Source of the DNA: Aureispira sp050633105
Lineage (GTDB): Bacteria; Bacteroidota; Bacteroidia; Chitinophagales; Saprospiraceae
Length of the DNA stretch: 64,000 bases
Assembly: GCA_050633105.1 (NCBI GenBank)
Contig: JBOEFW010000043.1
Location: 62,001 to 126,000 of the forward strand
Direction of reading: 5' to 3'
Shown here: positions 8,516-16,446 of the stretch, piece by piece
Layout of the letters: each line of letters begins with the position of its first letter
How positions within the stretch are numbered: position 1 is the first letter of the stretch
Notes under the pieces: model-generated
Told to the model about the DNA's origin: nothing
What the model saw: only the letters and a program-made list of their open reading frames with translations
Databases searched by the model: none
Made by a program: the position numbers and the translations under genes

Positions 8516-9191
8516 AATAAATGTAGCCATTGTAGATGATGATTTATTAGTCGTACAATTGCTTACTCAATTTCTTACACAATCTACAGACGTCCAATTC
8601 GAGATTGTCATAACAGCCAATGGAGGCGACGAATTCTTAGAAAAACTAACTAAGACAGCAACTCCCGTTGATATTCTCTTATTAGATTTGAGAATGAAGC
8701 ATGGAGATGGCTTGTCTGTATTAGAAGAACTGAGAAAACAGAAAACTATGACCAAAGTCATTGTCCTTTCTTCCTATTATAAGCCTGCTTATATTGGGCA
8801 AATGATGCAGCTGAATGCCCATGCTTTTTTACCCAAAGAGATTGATAAAGAGGAGTTGATAGACATCATCCAAGAGTTGTATGCCAAAGGCTATTACCTC
8901 AATTCTGATCAAGTCAACAGCCTTCGAACACAGATCACACCTAAAGCGCCCAAATTACACATTGATCCTAAGGATTTGCTCACCAATCGAGAATTGGAAG
9001 TGCTAGAACTCATTGCCCACCAAAAAACAACCAAAGAAATTGCCAATGAACTCTTTGTTTCTCCCAAAACCGTAGAGGCACACAAAAGCAATCTCTTCTC
9101 CAAAACAGGGGTCAAAAATATGGCAGGGCTCATGATGTATGCCATTCAACAGCATCTAATTGATCCCAATGAGTTTATGTTGTTGGGGTAG
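8499..9191 (+). CDS. LuxR/NarL-family response regulator
   Basis: This 230-residue protein has a receiver domain (about 6-125: acidic pocket VDDD, phospho-acceptor Asp63 in LLLDLRMKHGDGL, conserved Lys in FLPKEI) and a C-terminal LuxR helix-turn-helix (about 162-225: LTNRELEVLELIA, TTKEIANELFVSPKTVEAHK). ATG 8499 is preferred because MSNPNKINVAIVDDD is a normal receiver opening; a frame upstream to 8463 lies inside the kinase gene. It overlaps the kinase gene and is its likely partner. DNA targets are unknown. Confidence 0.93.
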   Translation: MSNPNKINVAIVDDDLLVVQLLTQFLTQSTDVQFEIVITANGGDEFLEKLTKTATPVDILLLDLRMKHGDGLSVLEELRKQKTMTKVIVLSSYYKPAYIGQMMQLNAHAFLPKEIDKEELIDIIQELYAKGYYLNSDQVNSLRTQITPKAPKLHIDPKDLLTNRELEVLELIAHQKTTKEIANELFVSPKTVEAHKSNLFSKTGVKNMAGLMMYAIQQHLIDPNEFMLLG

Positions 9192-9237
9192 GGGCAAAAA
9201 AACAAAAAAAACATGAGGAATAATCGTATTAATGTCG

Positions 9238-9531
9238 CTATCTGCCATAAGGAGAAATCGCATCCATTCTAACAATAGGGAGCCCTTTAGTTACTTTAGG
9301 ACTCATCTTTAGAGTAATGGTTTTAGGTGACAGCGTTGTTTTTTTTAAGGGGATTTTGGTTGTGCTTGTAGTGGGAGGAGCTGGACAAGTTGCCAATATG
9401 AAATGGGTTTGGGTAATAGCCATAGCATTATTAGCTTCTGGTGCAGCCATCAATGGCGCTCCAATTAGACCTTGCATGGGTAAGCCACTAAATTGTTGAG
9501 CCATAGAAATAAGGGATTTTGAATCGGCCAT
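9238..9531 (-). CDS. small protein with DUF2589-like N-terminus
   Basis: This 97-residue protein opens MADSKSLISMAQQFSGLPMQ and continues LIGAPLMAAPEANNAMAITQ. From memory this resembles the N-terminus of Bacteroidota proteins annotated DUF2589. Those are usually 150-200 residues, so this is a short version. The C-terminal half is basic and Thr/Pro/Lys-rich (about 52-80) and ends ISPYGR. There is no signal peptide. It lies on the opposite strand between the response regulator and the JAB/RadC gene. Function is unknown; the family assignment would need a profile search. Confidence 0.5.
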   Translation of the reverse strand: MADSKSLISMAQQFSGLPMQGLIGAPLMAAPEANNAMAITQTHFILATCPAPPTTSTTKIPLKKTTLSPKTITLKMSPKVTKGLPIVRMDAISPYGR

Positions 9532-9881
9532 TGGTCTTGTTTTTTGCTGTTGTTAATGAAAACACACTTTTGGATAGCTATTTATTTAGTTTTCTAAAGA
9601 ATGTTGTTCAATGTATTGTAATAAAGTGCTTTATAAAGATAGGGTAAAATTATTATTAGGGAATGAAAAACGATGAAAATTCAAGAATCTTTGTTTCAAT
9701 TCTTTCAACAGATTTTCCAAACTCCATAACTTAAAAGAGGCTTCCTTTTATCCTATTTTGATCTCCAAAGCCCCGTCCAACCACTAAAAGAAAAAATGCC
9801 AAGGTCTAAGTTGGTCGCTCTACTATAAATGTTTAATTTTATACGTTCCAATCTTATTCCGCCGATCCAAGCACCAAACAA
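9532..9881. other. intergenic, nothing clear
   Basis: This stretch separates two divergent genes and should hold their promoters. No hairpin with T-run is seen. A short minus-strand frame around 9753-9870 reads like the end of a beta-rich protein (ERIKLNIYSRATNLDLGIFS), but it overlaps the start of the next gene and is weak. Confidence 0.3.
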
Positions 9882-10523
9882 ATGAACATCAACCTCACCG
9901 ACGAAGAAAAAATAAAGCTCCTCAACTCTGATGACATCTACGGCATCATGCAAAAGATACTCCTGAGAGAGGAAAAAATAGACCAAAACAAGGAACACTT
10001 CTGGATTCTAGGCCTCGCCAGCAACCAACGCTTACTTTTCATTGAACTCATCAGCTTGGGCACCGTCAACAAGACGTTGGTAGAGCCGATGGAGGTGTTC
10101 AGTCTAGCCCTCCAAAAACAAGCGGTCAAAATCATTCTCTGCCACAACCATCCCAGTGGCGAACTCAAACCCTCTGCCGAAGACCAAGACATCACGGACC
10201 GCCTCCTCCAAGTGGGCCGCATCGTGAATATGCCCGTCATCGACCACCTCATTATTTCTGATATCAGCTACTTGTCGTTTGCCGATATTGGCTTGCTCTA
10301 CGAGCTGTCCAAAAGCCTAAAGTATGTGCCCAATTATCAGTTGATTGATCGCATCAAGGAGCAGGCCGCTGAATTGTTGGCTAAGAAAGTGGAAGAGGCG
10401 AAAAATAAAGCTGCTAGGGCAGAAAAACTTGAAATTGCTGTGAACTTGAAGAAGGGGGGAATGGCTGTGGCAGATATTGCAGCGGCTACGGGCTTGAGTG
10501 TGCAGGAGATTGGCTTGTTGTAG
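9882..10523 (+). CDS. JAB-domain RadC-like protein
   Basis: This 213-residue protein carries the JAMM/RadC metalloprotein core: FIELISLGTVNKTLV, then CHNHPSGELKPSAED (His88 and His90 with Ser98 and Asp101 as the expected metal set). RadC-like proteins were named for DNA repair, but biochemical proof of that role is lacking. It lacks the N-terminal helix-hairpin-helix part of full RadC (only about 25 residues precede the core). The C-terminus is unusual: a charged coiled coil (about 150-185), then AVNLKKGGMAVADIAAATGL..., a tail resembling the C-terminal helix-turn-helix of Rpn/PD-(D/E)XK transposase-like proteins. A second, AT-richer gene of the same family begins at 63891. It lies directly before the inverted repeats and the defence island. 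Confidence 0.8.
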   Translation: MNINLTDEEKIKLLNSDDIYGIMQKILLREEKIDQNKEHFWILGLASNQRLLFIELISLGTVNKTLVEPMEVFSLALQKQAVKIILCHNHPSGELKPSAEDQDITDRLLQVGRIVNMPVIDHLIISDISYLSFADIGLLYELSKSLKYVPNYQLIDRIKEQAAELLAKKVEEAKNKAARAEKLEIAVNLKKGGMAVADIAAATGLSVQEIGLL

Positions 10524-10570
10524 GGGGTAAGCCTGCTTGGGTTGTTTTAGGTTTTTTATAGTCTGGAATG

Positions 10571-10786
10571 TTCTTTTTGGCATATCCCCAAAAAGAACCA
10601 ACTCTTAAGCACAGCGCTCACGAACGAAGTGAGCTAAAAAGGTCTAGGGCTTGATGATTTTGATGGGTAAAACGACAACACTCTCCGCTTAAACCTTCAA
10701 AACTCGCTTGCGCTCAAACAATTGAAGGTTTTATTTTTCTACGAAAAATAGCAGCTCCTAGCGTTGGGTTTTACTTTTCCATCAAA
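10571..10786 (+). repeat. structured repeat, copy A
   Basis: In order: a hairpin TTCTTTTTGG/CCAAAAAGAA (from 10571), GCTCAC/GTGAGC, TCTAGGGCTT, an outer arm TTTGATGGGTAAAAC (10659-10673), an inner 41-base hairpin with arms AAACCTTCAA/TTGAAGGTTT (10691-10731), a palindrome TATTTTTCTACGAAAAATA, and the closing outer arm GTTTTACTTTTCCATCAAA. Copy B has the same parts in the same order on the other strand. Confidence 0.7.
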
Positions 10787-11123
10787 TTCATATGCCCCAA
10801 CAAATAAATACTTTTAACCATCTGCTTTTAGGTAGGACTAATATGTCAACGATTAAGTAGTTGTTTTAATATAGTATTCTCTAATCTAATAAAGGTGATC
10901 ATTCGATATGCGTTTATCAAATAAGTAAGTTTGTTGGATAAGGTACTATCGCTTATAAACCAACCCACAATTATTTATTCTGATCTTTCAAAACATTCAG
11001 ACTTACAACAAGCTTGGTTCATTGATTCGTATTAAAAGTTAGTTGTGTTGCTACTTCTTGATATCTTTTACTTTGCCTACTCATCAAAGGCTTTCAGAAG
11101 CCCTTATTTGGTGGGCATATAAT

Positions 11124-11312
11124 AAATTGGAAAAACAAAAGAACTTATTTCTAGCGTTATTTTTCTATGAAAAATAAAATGTTCAATTGTTTGAACGATA
11201 GTGAGTTTTGAACATTTAGACTAGGAATAAGTTCTTTTGTCCAATTTCTTATGGAGCCCTAGAGTTTTTTGTTTCTTTTTTTGGTAATGCAAAAAAGAAA
11301 AAACAGCACAAA
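11124..11312 (-). repeat. structured repeat, copy B (inverted)
   Basis: Read on the minus strand it has the same order as copy A: TTTCTTTTTTG-type hairpin, CTCTAGGGCTC, an outer arm AAATTGGACAAAAGAACTTA paired with its partner at 11124-11150, the inner 41-base hairpin AAATGTTCAA/TTGAACATTT (11177-11217) and the palindrome TATTTTTCATAGAAAAATA. The arms differ from copy A, but both sides change together, so pairing is kept. Confidence 0.7.
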
Positions 11313-11432
11313 GAAACCGTTATCTAAAACTATAGAGCATTTATGGAACAAGAGTAAATGATTAGAGGAACTTTTCTTTTAGTACTTGTTGTTTCAAATG
11401 TATTTACTATATTAATAATAAACGTATATATT

Positions 11433-12251
11433 ATGAGTTTGAAATTTTCGCAGCGTATTGGGAAGACACCAGTAAGAGAGGCTTTGCAAGCAGAAGGAAT
11501 GGATAAAGGCTTGGAGAATGGGCTGTGGAATGACATTTATCATATAGTAGGACAATATTATGAAAATAAAAAAAATCATTATACTAATGATATTGTTTAC
11601 TTTTCAGCTATTGATATTTATGAAGAGAAAATAGATGAAATTCCAGAAGGAGATGAAGAAGAAATGGATTTGTATATAAAGGAGCAATACATAAAAAGCT
11701 CATGGTTTCAAAAGTACGACTTGATAGAGTATATCTGTTCAAATTTTGCTAAAGCAGAAGAAATAAAGGACTTCAACAAAACCCTAGAAAAACACCAATC
11801 CGCCTACAGAATCATCAACAATCAAGTCACCCCAATCATCTCTGAACAAGAAATTCAAACCATAGAAACCGCCCTAGAAAACCCCTCCCAAGCAGTAACC
11901 AACCACCTAGACACCGCCCTAAAACTCCTCTCCAACCGCCAAAACCCAGACTACCGAAACTCCATCAAAGAATCCATCTCCGCTGTAGAAAGCTCCTGTT
12001 TATTACTAACCAATAACTCAACAAAAAGCATAGGCGCAGCCCTAAAACTCCTAAAAGAGAAACACGGCCTCAACAACGTACTAGAAAAAGCCTTTAGGAC
12101 CCTATACGGCTACACCTCACAAGCAGGCGGCATCCGTCATGCTATGATCGACGATAAGAACAAAGAAATCACCCAAGCAGAAGCCCGTTTTATGTTGATT
12201 TCCTGTTCTGCCTTTGTGAATTACTTGCGGGAAATGGTAGGAGAGGAATAA
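11433..12251 (+). CDS. AbiJ-type abortive infection protein (AbiJ_NTD4-like)
   Basis: This 272-residue protein opens MSLKFSQRIGKTPVREALQ and continues MDKGLENGLWNDIY, the pattern of AbiJ N-terminal domain 4 proteins. The C-terminal part (about 110-270) is helical, with RNSIKESISAVESSCLLLT and GGIRHAMIDD, as in C-terminal domains of Abi/HEPN-like proteins. I chose ATG 11433 over a longer frame from 11358, whose extra 25 residues are an odd hydrophobic segment. The gene is chimeric in base composition: AT-rich up to about 11765, then C-rich. It sits 209 bases upstream of hsdM. A phage-defence role is inferred from family and neighbourhood. Confidence 0.75.
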   Translation: MSLKFSQRIGKTPVREALQAEGMDKGLENGLWNDIYHIVGQYYENKKNHYTNDIVYFSAIDIYEEKIDEIPEGDEEEMDLYIKEQYIKSSWFQKYDLIEYICSNFAKAEEIKDFNKTLEKHQSAYRIINNQVTPIISEQEIQTIETALENPSQAVTNHLDTALKLLSNRQNPDYRNSIKESISAVESSCLLLTNNSTKSIGAALKLLKEKHGLNNVLEKAFRTLYGYTSQAGGIRHAMIDDKNKEITQAEARFMLISCSAFVNYLREMVGEE

Positions 12252-12460
12252 GAAGTCCTCCAAGCCTTCCCCAATTCCTATTGGTACGGCAGCAGAAGCC
12301 CTAGCTTTTTAAGAGCAAAATAAAAACAAAAAAGTACAGAATAAACAGCCCTAGAATGTATAAAACACTACTTTTTCCCTAGCTTAGGAACCCCAATAAA
12401 AATTCCCATTTCCCCCAACAACAAAAGTCAACCACCACCAAAAAATAGAACAAGACACCA

Positions 12461-14050
12461 ATGTCAGAAGACCACAAAAAACAACTAGAGCAACAGCTTT
12501 GGAACATTGCCAATACCTTGCGCGGCAAGATGAATGCGGATGAATTTAGAGATTACATTCTAGGCTTTATCTTTTACAAATACCTATCGGAAAAAATGCA
12601 TTGGTTTGCCAATCAATTGTTGTCCGAGGAGGAAGTAAAGGACTATACCCAATTGGATGTAAGTAGCACACAAGGCCAAGAATTTATAGCCGCTATCCGA
12701 GAAGAAGCCATTGAACAATTGGGCTATTTTTTACAACCCCAAGAGTTGTTTGCACAAATCGCCAAACGAGGCAATGCCACTGCCGAAAACGAGACCGAAG
12801 AAACACCCGATAATTTCATCTTAGCAGACCTGCAATTGATTTTGCGCAACATCGAGCAAAGTACAATGGGCTCAGGCAGCGAGGATGATTTTGATAACTT
12901 ATTTGAGGATTTAGATTTGACTTCTACCAAGCTGGGTCGAACAGAAAAAGACAAAAATGCCTTGGTGGCAAAAGTTTTGGAACACCTCAACAAAATTGAC
13001 TTCAAACTACAAGATACCGAAGCGGATGTATTGGGCGATGCCTACGAATATTTGATCGGTCAATTTGCCAGTGGCGCAGGAAAAAAAGCAGGAGAATTTT
13101 ATACGCCGCAGCAGGTGTCTAAAATCTTAGCCAAGATCGTAACCACCAACAAAACCCAGCTCAAAAATGTCTACGATCCCACTTGTGGTTCAGGCTCTTT
13201 GTTGTTGCGGGTAGCCAAGGAAGTAGAGCAAGTATCTACCTTTTATGGGCAAGAAATGAACCGCACGACCTACAATTTGGCGCGGATGAACATGATCTTA
13301 CACGATGTGCATTGGAGTGAATTTGACATCAAACAAGAAGATACTTTGGAGCAACCACAGCACCCCGATCTCCAAGCTGAAGCGATTGTGGCCAATCCTC
13401 CTTTTTCGGCCAAATGGTCGGCCAATGCACTGTTTAGCAACGATGCGCGGTTCTCGGCCTATGGGCGTTTGGCTCCCAAATCTAAAGCCGATTTTGCCTT
13501 TGTACAACACATGATTCACCACTTGGCGGACAATGGTACCATGGCGATTGTTTTGCCACATGGGGTTTTGTTTCGTGGGGCTGCCGAAGGACATATTCGG
13601 GAGTATCTTATCAAGGATTGCAATTACTTGGATGCGGTCATTGGCTTGCCTGCGAATATCTTTTATGGCACCTCTATTCCAACCGCTATTTTGGTGTTTA
13701 AGAAACAGCGGGAAGACGCCAACAATATTTTATTTGTAGATGCCAGTCAAGATTTTGAGAAGGTCAAAACACAAAATGAATTGCGTGCAACAGATATTGA
13801 TAAAATTGTACAAACCTACCGAGAACGGCGAACAATAGACAAATACAGCTATTTGGCTGCGTTGGAAGAGGTGGCAGAGAACGATTATAACCTCAATATT
13901 CCACGTTATGTAGATACTTTTGAGGAGGAGGAAGCCGTAGATTTGGCTTCGGTGGCGCAAGCCATCAAGACCTTGGATAAGAACATGGAAGCAACCAATA
14001 GCGTATTGGCTGATTTTTGTAAGGAACTGGGCATTGATGCGCCATTTTAA
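12461..14050 (+). CDS. hsdM: type I restriction-modification methyltransferase subunit
   Basis: This 529-residue HsdM has the HsdM N-terminal helical domain (about 8-170, starting LEQQLWNIANTLRGKMNADE) and an N6-adenine methyltransferase domain: motif I DPTCGSGSLLLRV (about 238-250), motif IV NPPF (about 311-314). With HsdS it methylates adenine in a bipartite target; with HsdR it forms the restriction complex. Length is normal for the family. The stop is 12 bases before hsdS, indicating an operon. All key motifs are intact, so it is probably active. Confidence 0.95.
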   Translation: MSEDHKKQLEQQLWNIANTLRGKMNADEFRDYILGFIFYKYLSEKMHWFANQLLSEEEVKDYTQLDVSSTQGQEFIAAIREEAIEQLGYFLQPQELFAQIAKRGNATAENETEETPDNFILADLQLILRNIEQSTMGSGSEDDFDNLFEDLDLTSTKLGRTEKDKNALVAKVLEHLNKIDFKLQDTEADVLGDAYEYLIGQFASGAGKKAGEFYTPQQVSKILAKIVTTNKTQLKNVYDPTCGSGSLLLRVAKEVEQVSTFYGQEMNRTTYNLARMNMILHDVHWSEFDIKQEDTLEQPQHPDLQAEAIVANPPFSAKWSANALFSNDARFSAYGRLAPKSKADFAFVQHMIHHLADNGTMAIVLPHGVLFRGAAEGHIREYLIKDCNYLDAVIGLPANIFYGTSIPTAILVFKKQREDANNILFVDASQDFEKVKTQNELRATDIDKIVQTYRERRTIDKYSYLAALEEVAENDYNLNIPRYVDTFEEEEAVDLASVAQAIKTLDKNMEATNSVLADFCKELGIDAPF

Positions 14051-14062
14051 AGCTGGGTAATT

Positions 14063-15298
14063 ATGATGGAAATAAAAAAGAAAAAGGAATTGGTGCCTGC
14101 TTTGAGGTTTGGAGAGTTTGATGGGGAATGGAGTATTAGTAAAATTATAGATTTATTTACTATTAAAGCAGGAGGGGACATTGACAAAAAGAATGTCAGA
14201 GAAAAAAAAGACAAGGAATTTAAATATCCAATTTATGCAAATGCAAAAGCAAAAAAAGGACTTTATGGATATTCTAATTTATATAAAGCCAATGAGAATG
14301 TAATTACTATAGCAGGGCGAGGTGTAAACATAGGCATAACTCATGCTAGAGATCATAAATTTTATCCTATTGTAAGATTATTAGTCTTGGCTCCTAAACT
14401 CGATTATGATATTTATTTTTTTGAGCATGAAATAAACCGACTTAATGTATTTATTGAAAGTACTGGTGTCCCCCAATTAACTTCTCCTCAAATATCTTTA
14501 TACAATGTTAAATATCCCTCCCTCCCAGAACAAAAAAAAATAGCCACCTTCCTAAGCACAGTCGATCAAAAAATCGAACAACTCCGCCAAAAAGTAAGCC
14601 TTTTGGAGCAATATAAAAAAGGGGTGCTGCAACAAATCTTTAGTCAGGAAATACGATTTAAGGAGGAGAATGGGGAGGATTTTGCGGATTGGGAGGTGAA
14701 GCGGTTTGATAATGTTTTTGCTTTTATCCGTACTAATTCATTCTCGCGTAGTCTACTGAATTACAATTCAGGGGAGGTCAAAAACATTCATTATGGAGAT
14801 ATTCATACTAAATTTAGTGCTCAGTTTGATATAACAAAAGAAAATGTACCTTTTGTAAACGAAGATGTTGATATCTCTAAAATCAATAAAGAAGATTATT
14901 GTGAAGAGGGAGATTTAATTATAGCGGATGCTTCAGAAGATTATGCAGATATAGGGAAATCAATTGAGGTGGTGAATTTGAGAAATCAGAAATTGGTGGC
15001 GGGGCTACACACCTATATAGCTAGACCTAAAATACAAATGGCTTTAGGTTTTAGTTGTTACTTAATGCAAAATAGTCAAGTAAGGCGTGCAATTATGAGG
15101 ATAGCAACAGGGGTATCAGTGTTAGGCATAACTAAGACTAATTTATCAAAGTTAGAAATTTTAATTCCTTGTTTTCCAGAACAAAAAAAGATAGCCACTT
15201 TCCTAAGCAGCATAGACCAAAAAATAACCCAAACCCAAGAACAGCTCACCCAAACCCAAGCCTTCAAAAAAGGATTATTACAGCAGTTATTTGTATAA
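14063..15298 (+). CDS. hsdS: type I restriction-modification specificity subunit
   Basis: This 411-residue HsdS has two target-recognition domains, each followed by a conserved helical spacer: EQKKIATFLSTVDQKIEQLR (about 155-175) and the near copy EQKKIATFLSSIDQKITQTQ (about 374-393). Each domain reads one half of the bipartite site. The recognition domains are AT-rich and the spacers closer to the genome average, as expected for domains exchanged by recombination. ATG codons at 14063 and 14066 are both possible starts. The recognised sequence cannot be predicted from this text alone. Confidence 0.93.
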   Translation: MMEIKKKKELVPALRFGEFDGEWSISKIIDLFTIKAGGDIDKKNVREKKDKEFKYPIYANAKAKKGLYGYSNLYKANENVITIAGRGVNIGITHARDHKFYPIVRLLVLAPKLDYDIYFFEHEINRLNVFIESTGVPQLTSPQISLYNVKYPSLPEQKKIATFLSTVDQKIEQLRQKVSLLEQYKKGVLQQIFSQEIRFKEENGEDFADWEVKRFDNVFAFIRTNSFSRSLLNYNSGEVKNIHYGDIHTKFSAQFDITKENVPFVNEDVDISKINKEDYCEEGDLIIADASEDYADIGKSIEVVNLRNQKLVAGLHTYIARPKIQMALGFSCYLMQNSQVRRAIMRIATGVSVLGITKTNLSKLEILIPCFPEQKKIATFLSSIDQKITQTQEQLTQTQAFKKGLLQQLFV

Positions 15299-15515
15299 AT
15301 CAGGCAACAACATAGAGGGAAGCCCTAGCAGCTTTTTTTCCTTTAAGAACTGTTTGTGGATTCCAAAAGAAGGAACCGCGCAGAAGGATCATTGCTTATA
15401 GAAGTCCGCCTAATAGGGTAATAATTCTAATAAAGGTATAAATGTATAAGAGGAAAAATTTAGTATATTGCTACTTGATGCCTTCATAGCAACATTCCAA
15501 TAGAACATAGTAAGC

Positions 15516-15641
15516 ATGGGAGAGGACAATCGTATAGAATTCAAAGCACAACTAACCGAGGGTTTGGAGAAAGAAGTGGTTGCCTTTGTGAATAAGGAGG
15601 GAGGAAGCCTTTATATCGGGGTGGATGATGCTGGAAAGTAG
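15516..15641 (+). pseudogene. truncated AlbA_2/Schlafen-type ATP-binding gene
   Basis: An ATG-started frame of 41 codons reads MGEDNRIEFKAQLTEGLEKE, then VVAFVNKEGGSLYIGVDDAG, the typical opening of AlbA_2 (Schlafen-AlbA/RecG-like) proteins that often accompany type I restriction loci. It ends in TAG, then VGL and a second stop; the expected several hundred downstream residues are absent. It is a remnant left between hsdS and the Abi gene. Confidence 0.7.
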
Positions 15642-15746
15642 GTAGGGCTATAAAAAACGAAACCCAATAGCTTGAATTGCTTCAGGGGCTACCGGGAATA
15701 AGATAGTACAAATATACAACAAATAACTTAGAAAATCAAGAGGTTG

Positions 15747-16430
15747 ATGAAATACGCTGATTTTGAAAATATTATGTCAATGCCTAGAATGAATCGTTAT
15801 AAACAGGCTTGTGGGGGTGATGTAAGAAAGGCTATGACACTTTATCGAAAGAATTTGAAGCTATCACAGGAATTGTTCATAGTCATTAGTTGTTTTGAGA
15901 TAGCCCTTAGAAATGCTATTGATAAGAATTATTTGAGGACATTAGGGAGCGATTGGTTAAGAAATGCAATTGCTAGTGGAGGTTGTTTTGATGATTCGCG
16001 TTGTGCAATAACCCAAAGAACAATCGATGAGGAGATTAGAAGTTTGAGAGGACCTTATACACATCATAAATTAGTAGCGGGCTTAGGTTTTGGCTTTTGG
16101 CGATATATGTTTGGGAAACATCAATATAGGTTGGCGGGGAGAACTTTATTAAAAATATTTCCAAACCGCCCTTCCTCTTCACAGACTATTCAATATAATC
16201 AAAATTATGTATTTCAAGAATTAAAGAAAATTAACAACATCAGAAATAGAATTGCACACCACGAACCTATTTGTTTTCAAGCAAACGCTGCTGTAAAAGA
16301 CACAAGTTATGTTCGAGAACATTATGATGTGATTATAGAACTACTTTATTGGATGGGGATTAATAAAGATAAATTTTTATATGGATTAGATAATGTTTTG
16401 AATGGTTGCAATAAAATAGATACCTTATAA
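15747..16430 (+). CDS. Abi-family protein with HEPN-type motif
   Basis: This 227-residue protein resembles Abi_2/Abi-like proteins: SQELFIVISCFEIALRNAID near the N-terminus, KLVAGLGFGFWRYMFG in the middle, and INNIRNRIAHHEPICF (Arg166 to His171), the R-x4-H signature of HEPN ribonucleases. The family includes abortive-infection toxins that cleave RNA. ATG 15747 is preferred; a TTG lies one codon earlier. The gene lies between hsdS and hsdR on the same strand, 16 bases before hsdR, so it is probably co-transcribed with the restriction genes. Base composition is more AT-rich than hsdR. No antitoxin gene is visible beside it. Confidence 0.8.
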   Translation: MKYADFENIMSMPRMNRYKQACGGDVRKAMTLYRKNLKLSQELFIVISCFEIALRNAIDKNYLRTLGSDWLRNAIASGGCFDDSRCAITQRTIDEEIRSLRGPYTHHKLVAGLGFGFWRYMFGKHQYRLAGRTLLKIFPNRPSSSQTIQYNQNYVFQELKKINNIRNRIAHHEPICFQANAAVKDTSYVREHYDVIIELLYWMGINKDKFLYGLDNVLNGCNKIDTL

Positions 16431-16446
16431 AACGAAATTTTAATCC

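Larger units (their letters stand above)
10524..11432. other. non-coding region holding an inverted pair of repeats
   Basis: There is no gene here. It contains two copies of one structured element in opposite orientation (10571-10786 and 11124-11312) separated by about 340 bases in which I see no gene. The defence genes begin just beyond. Confidence 0.6.

Noticed and set aside
10571..11312. CRISPR array.
   Set aside because: Only two inverted copies, no regular spacing and no cas genes.
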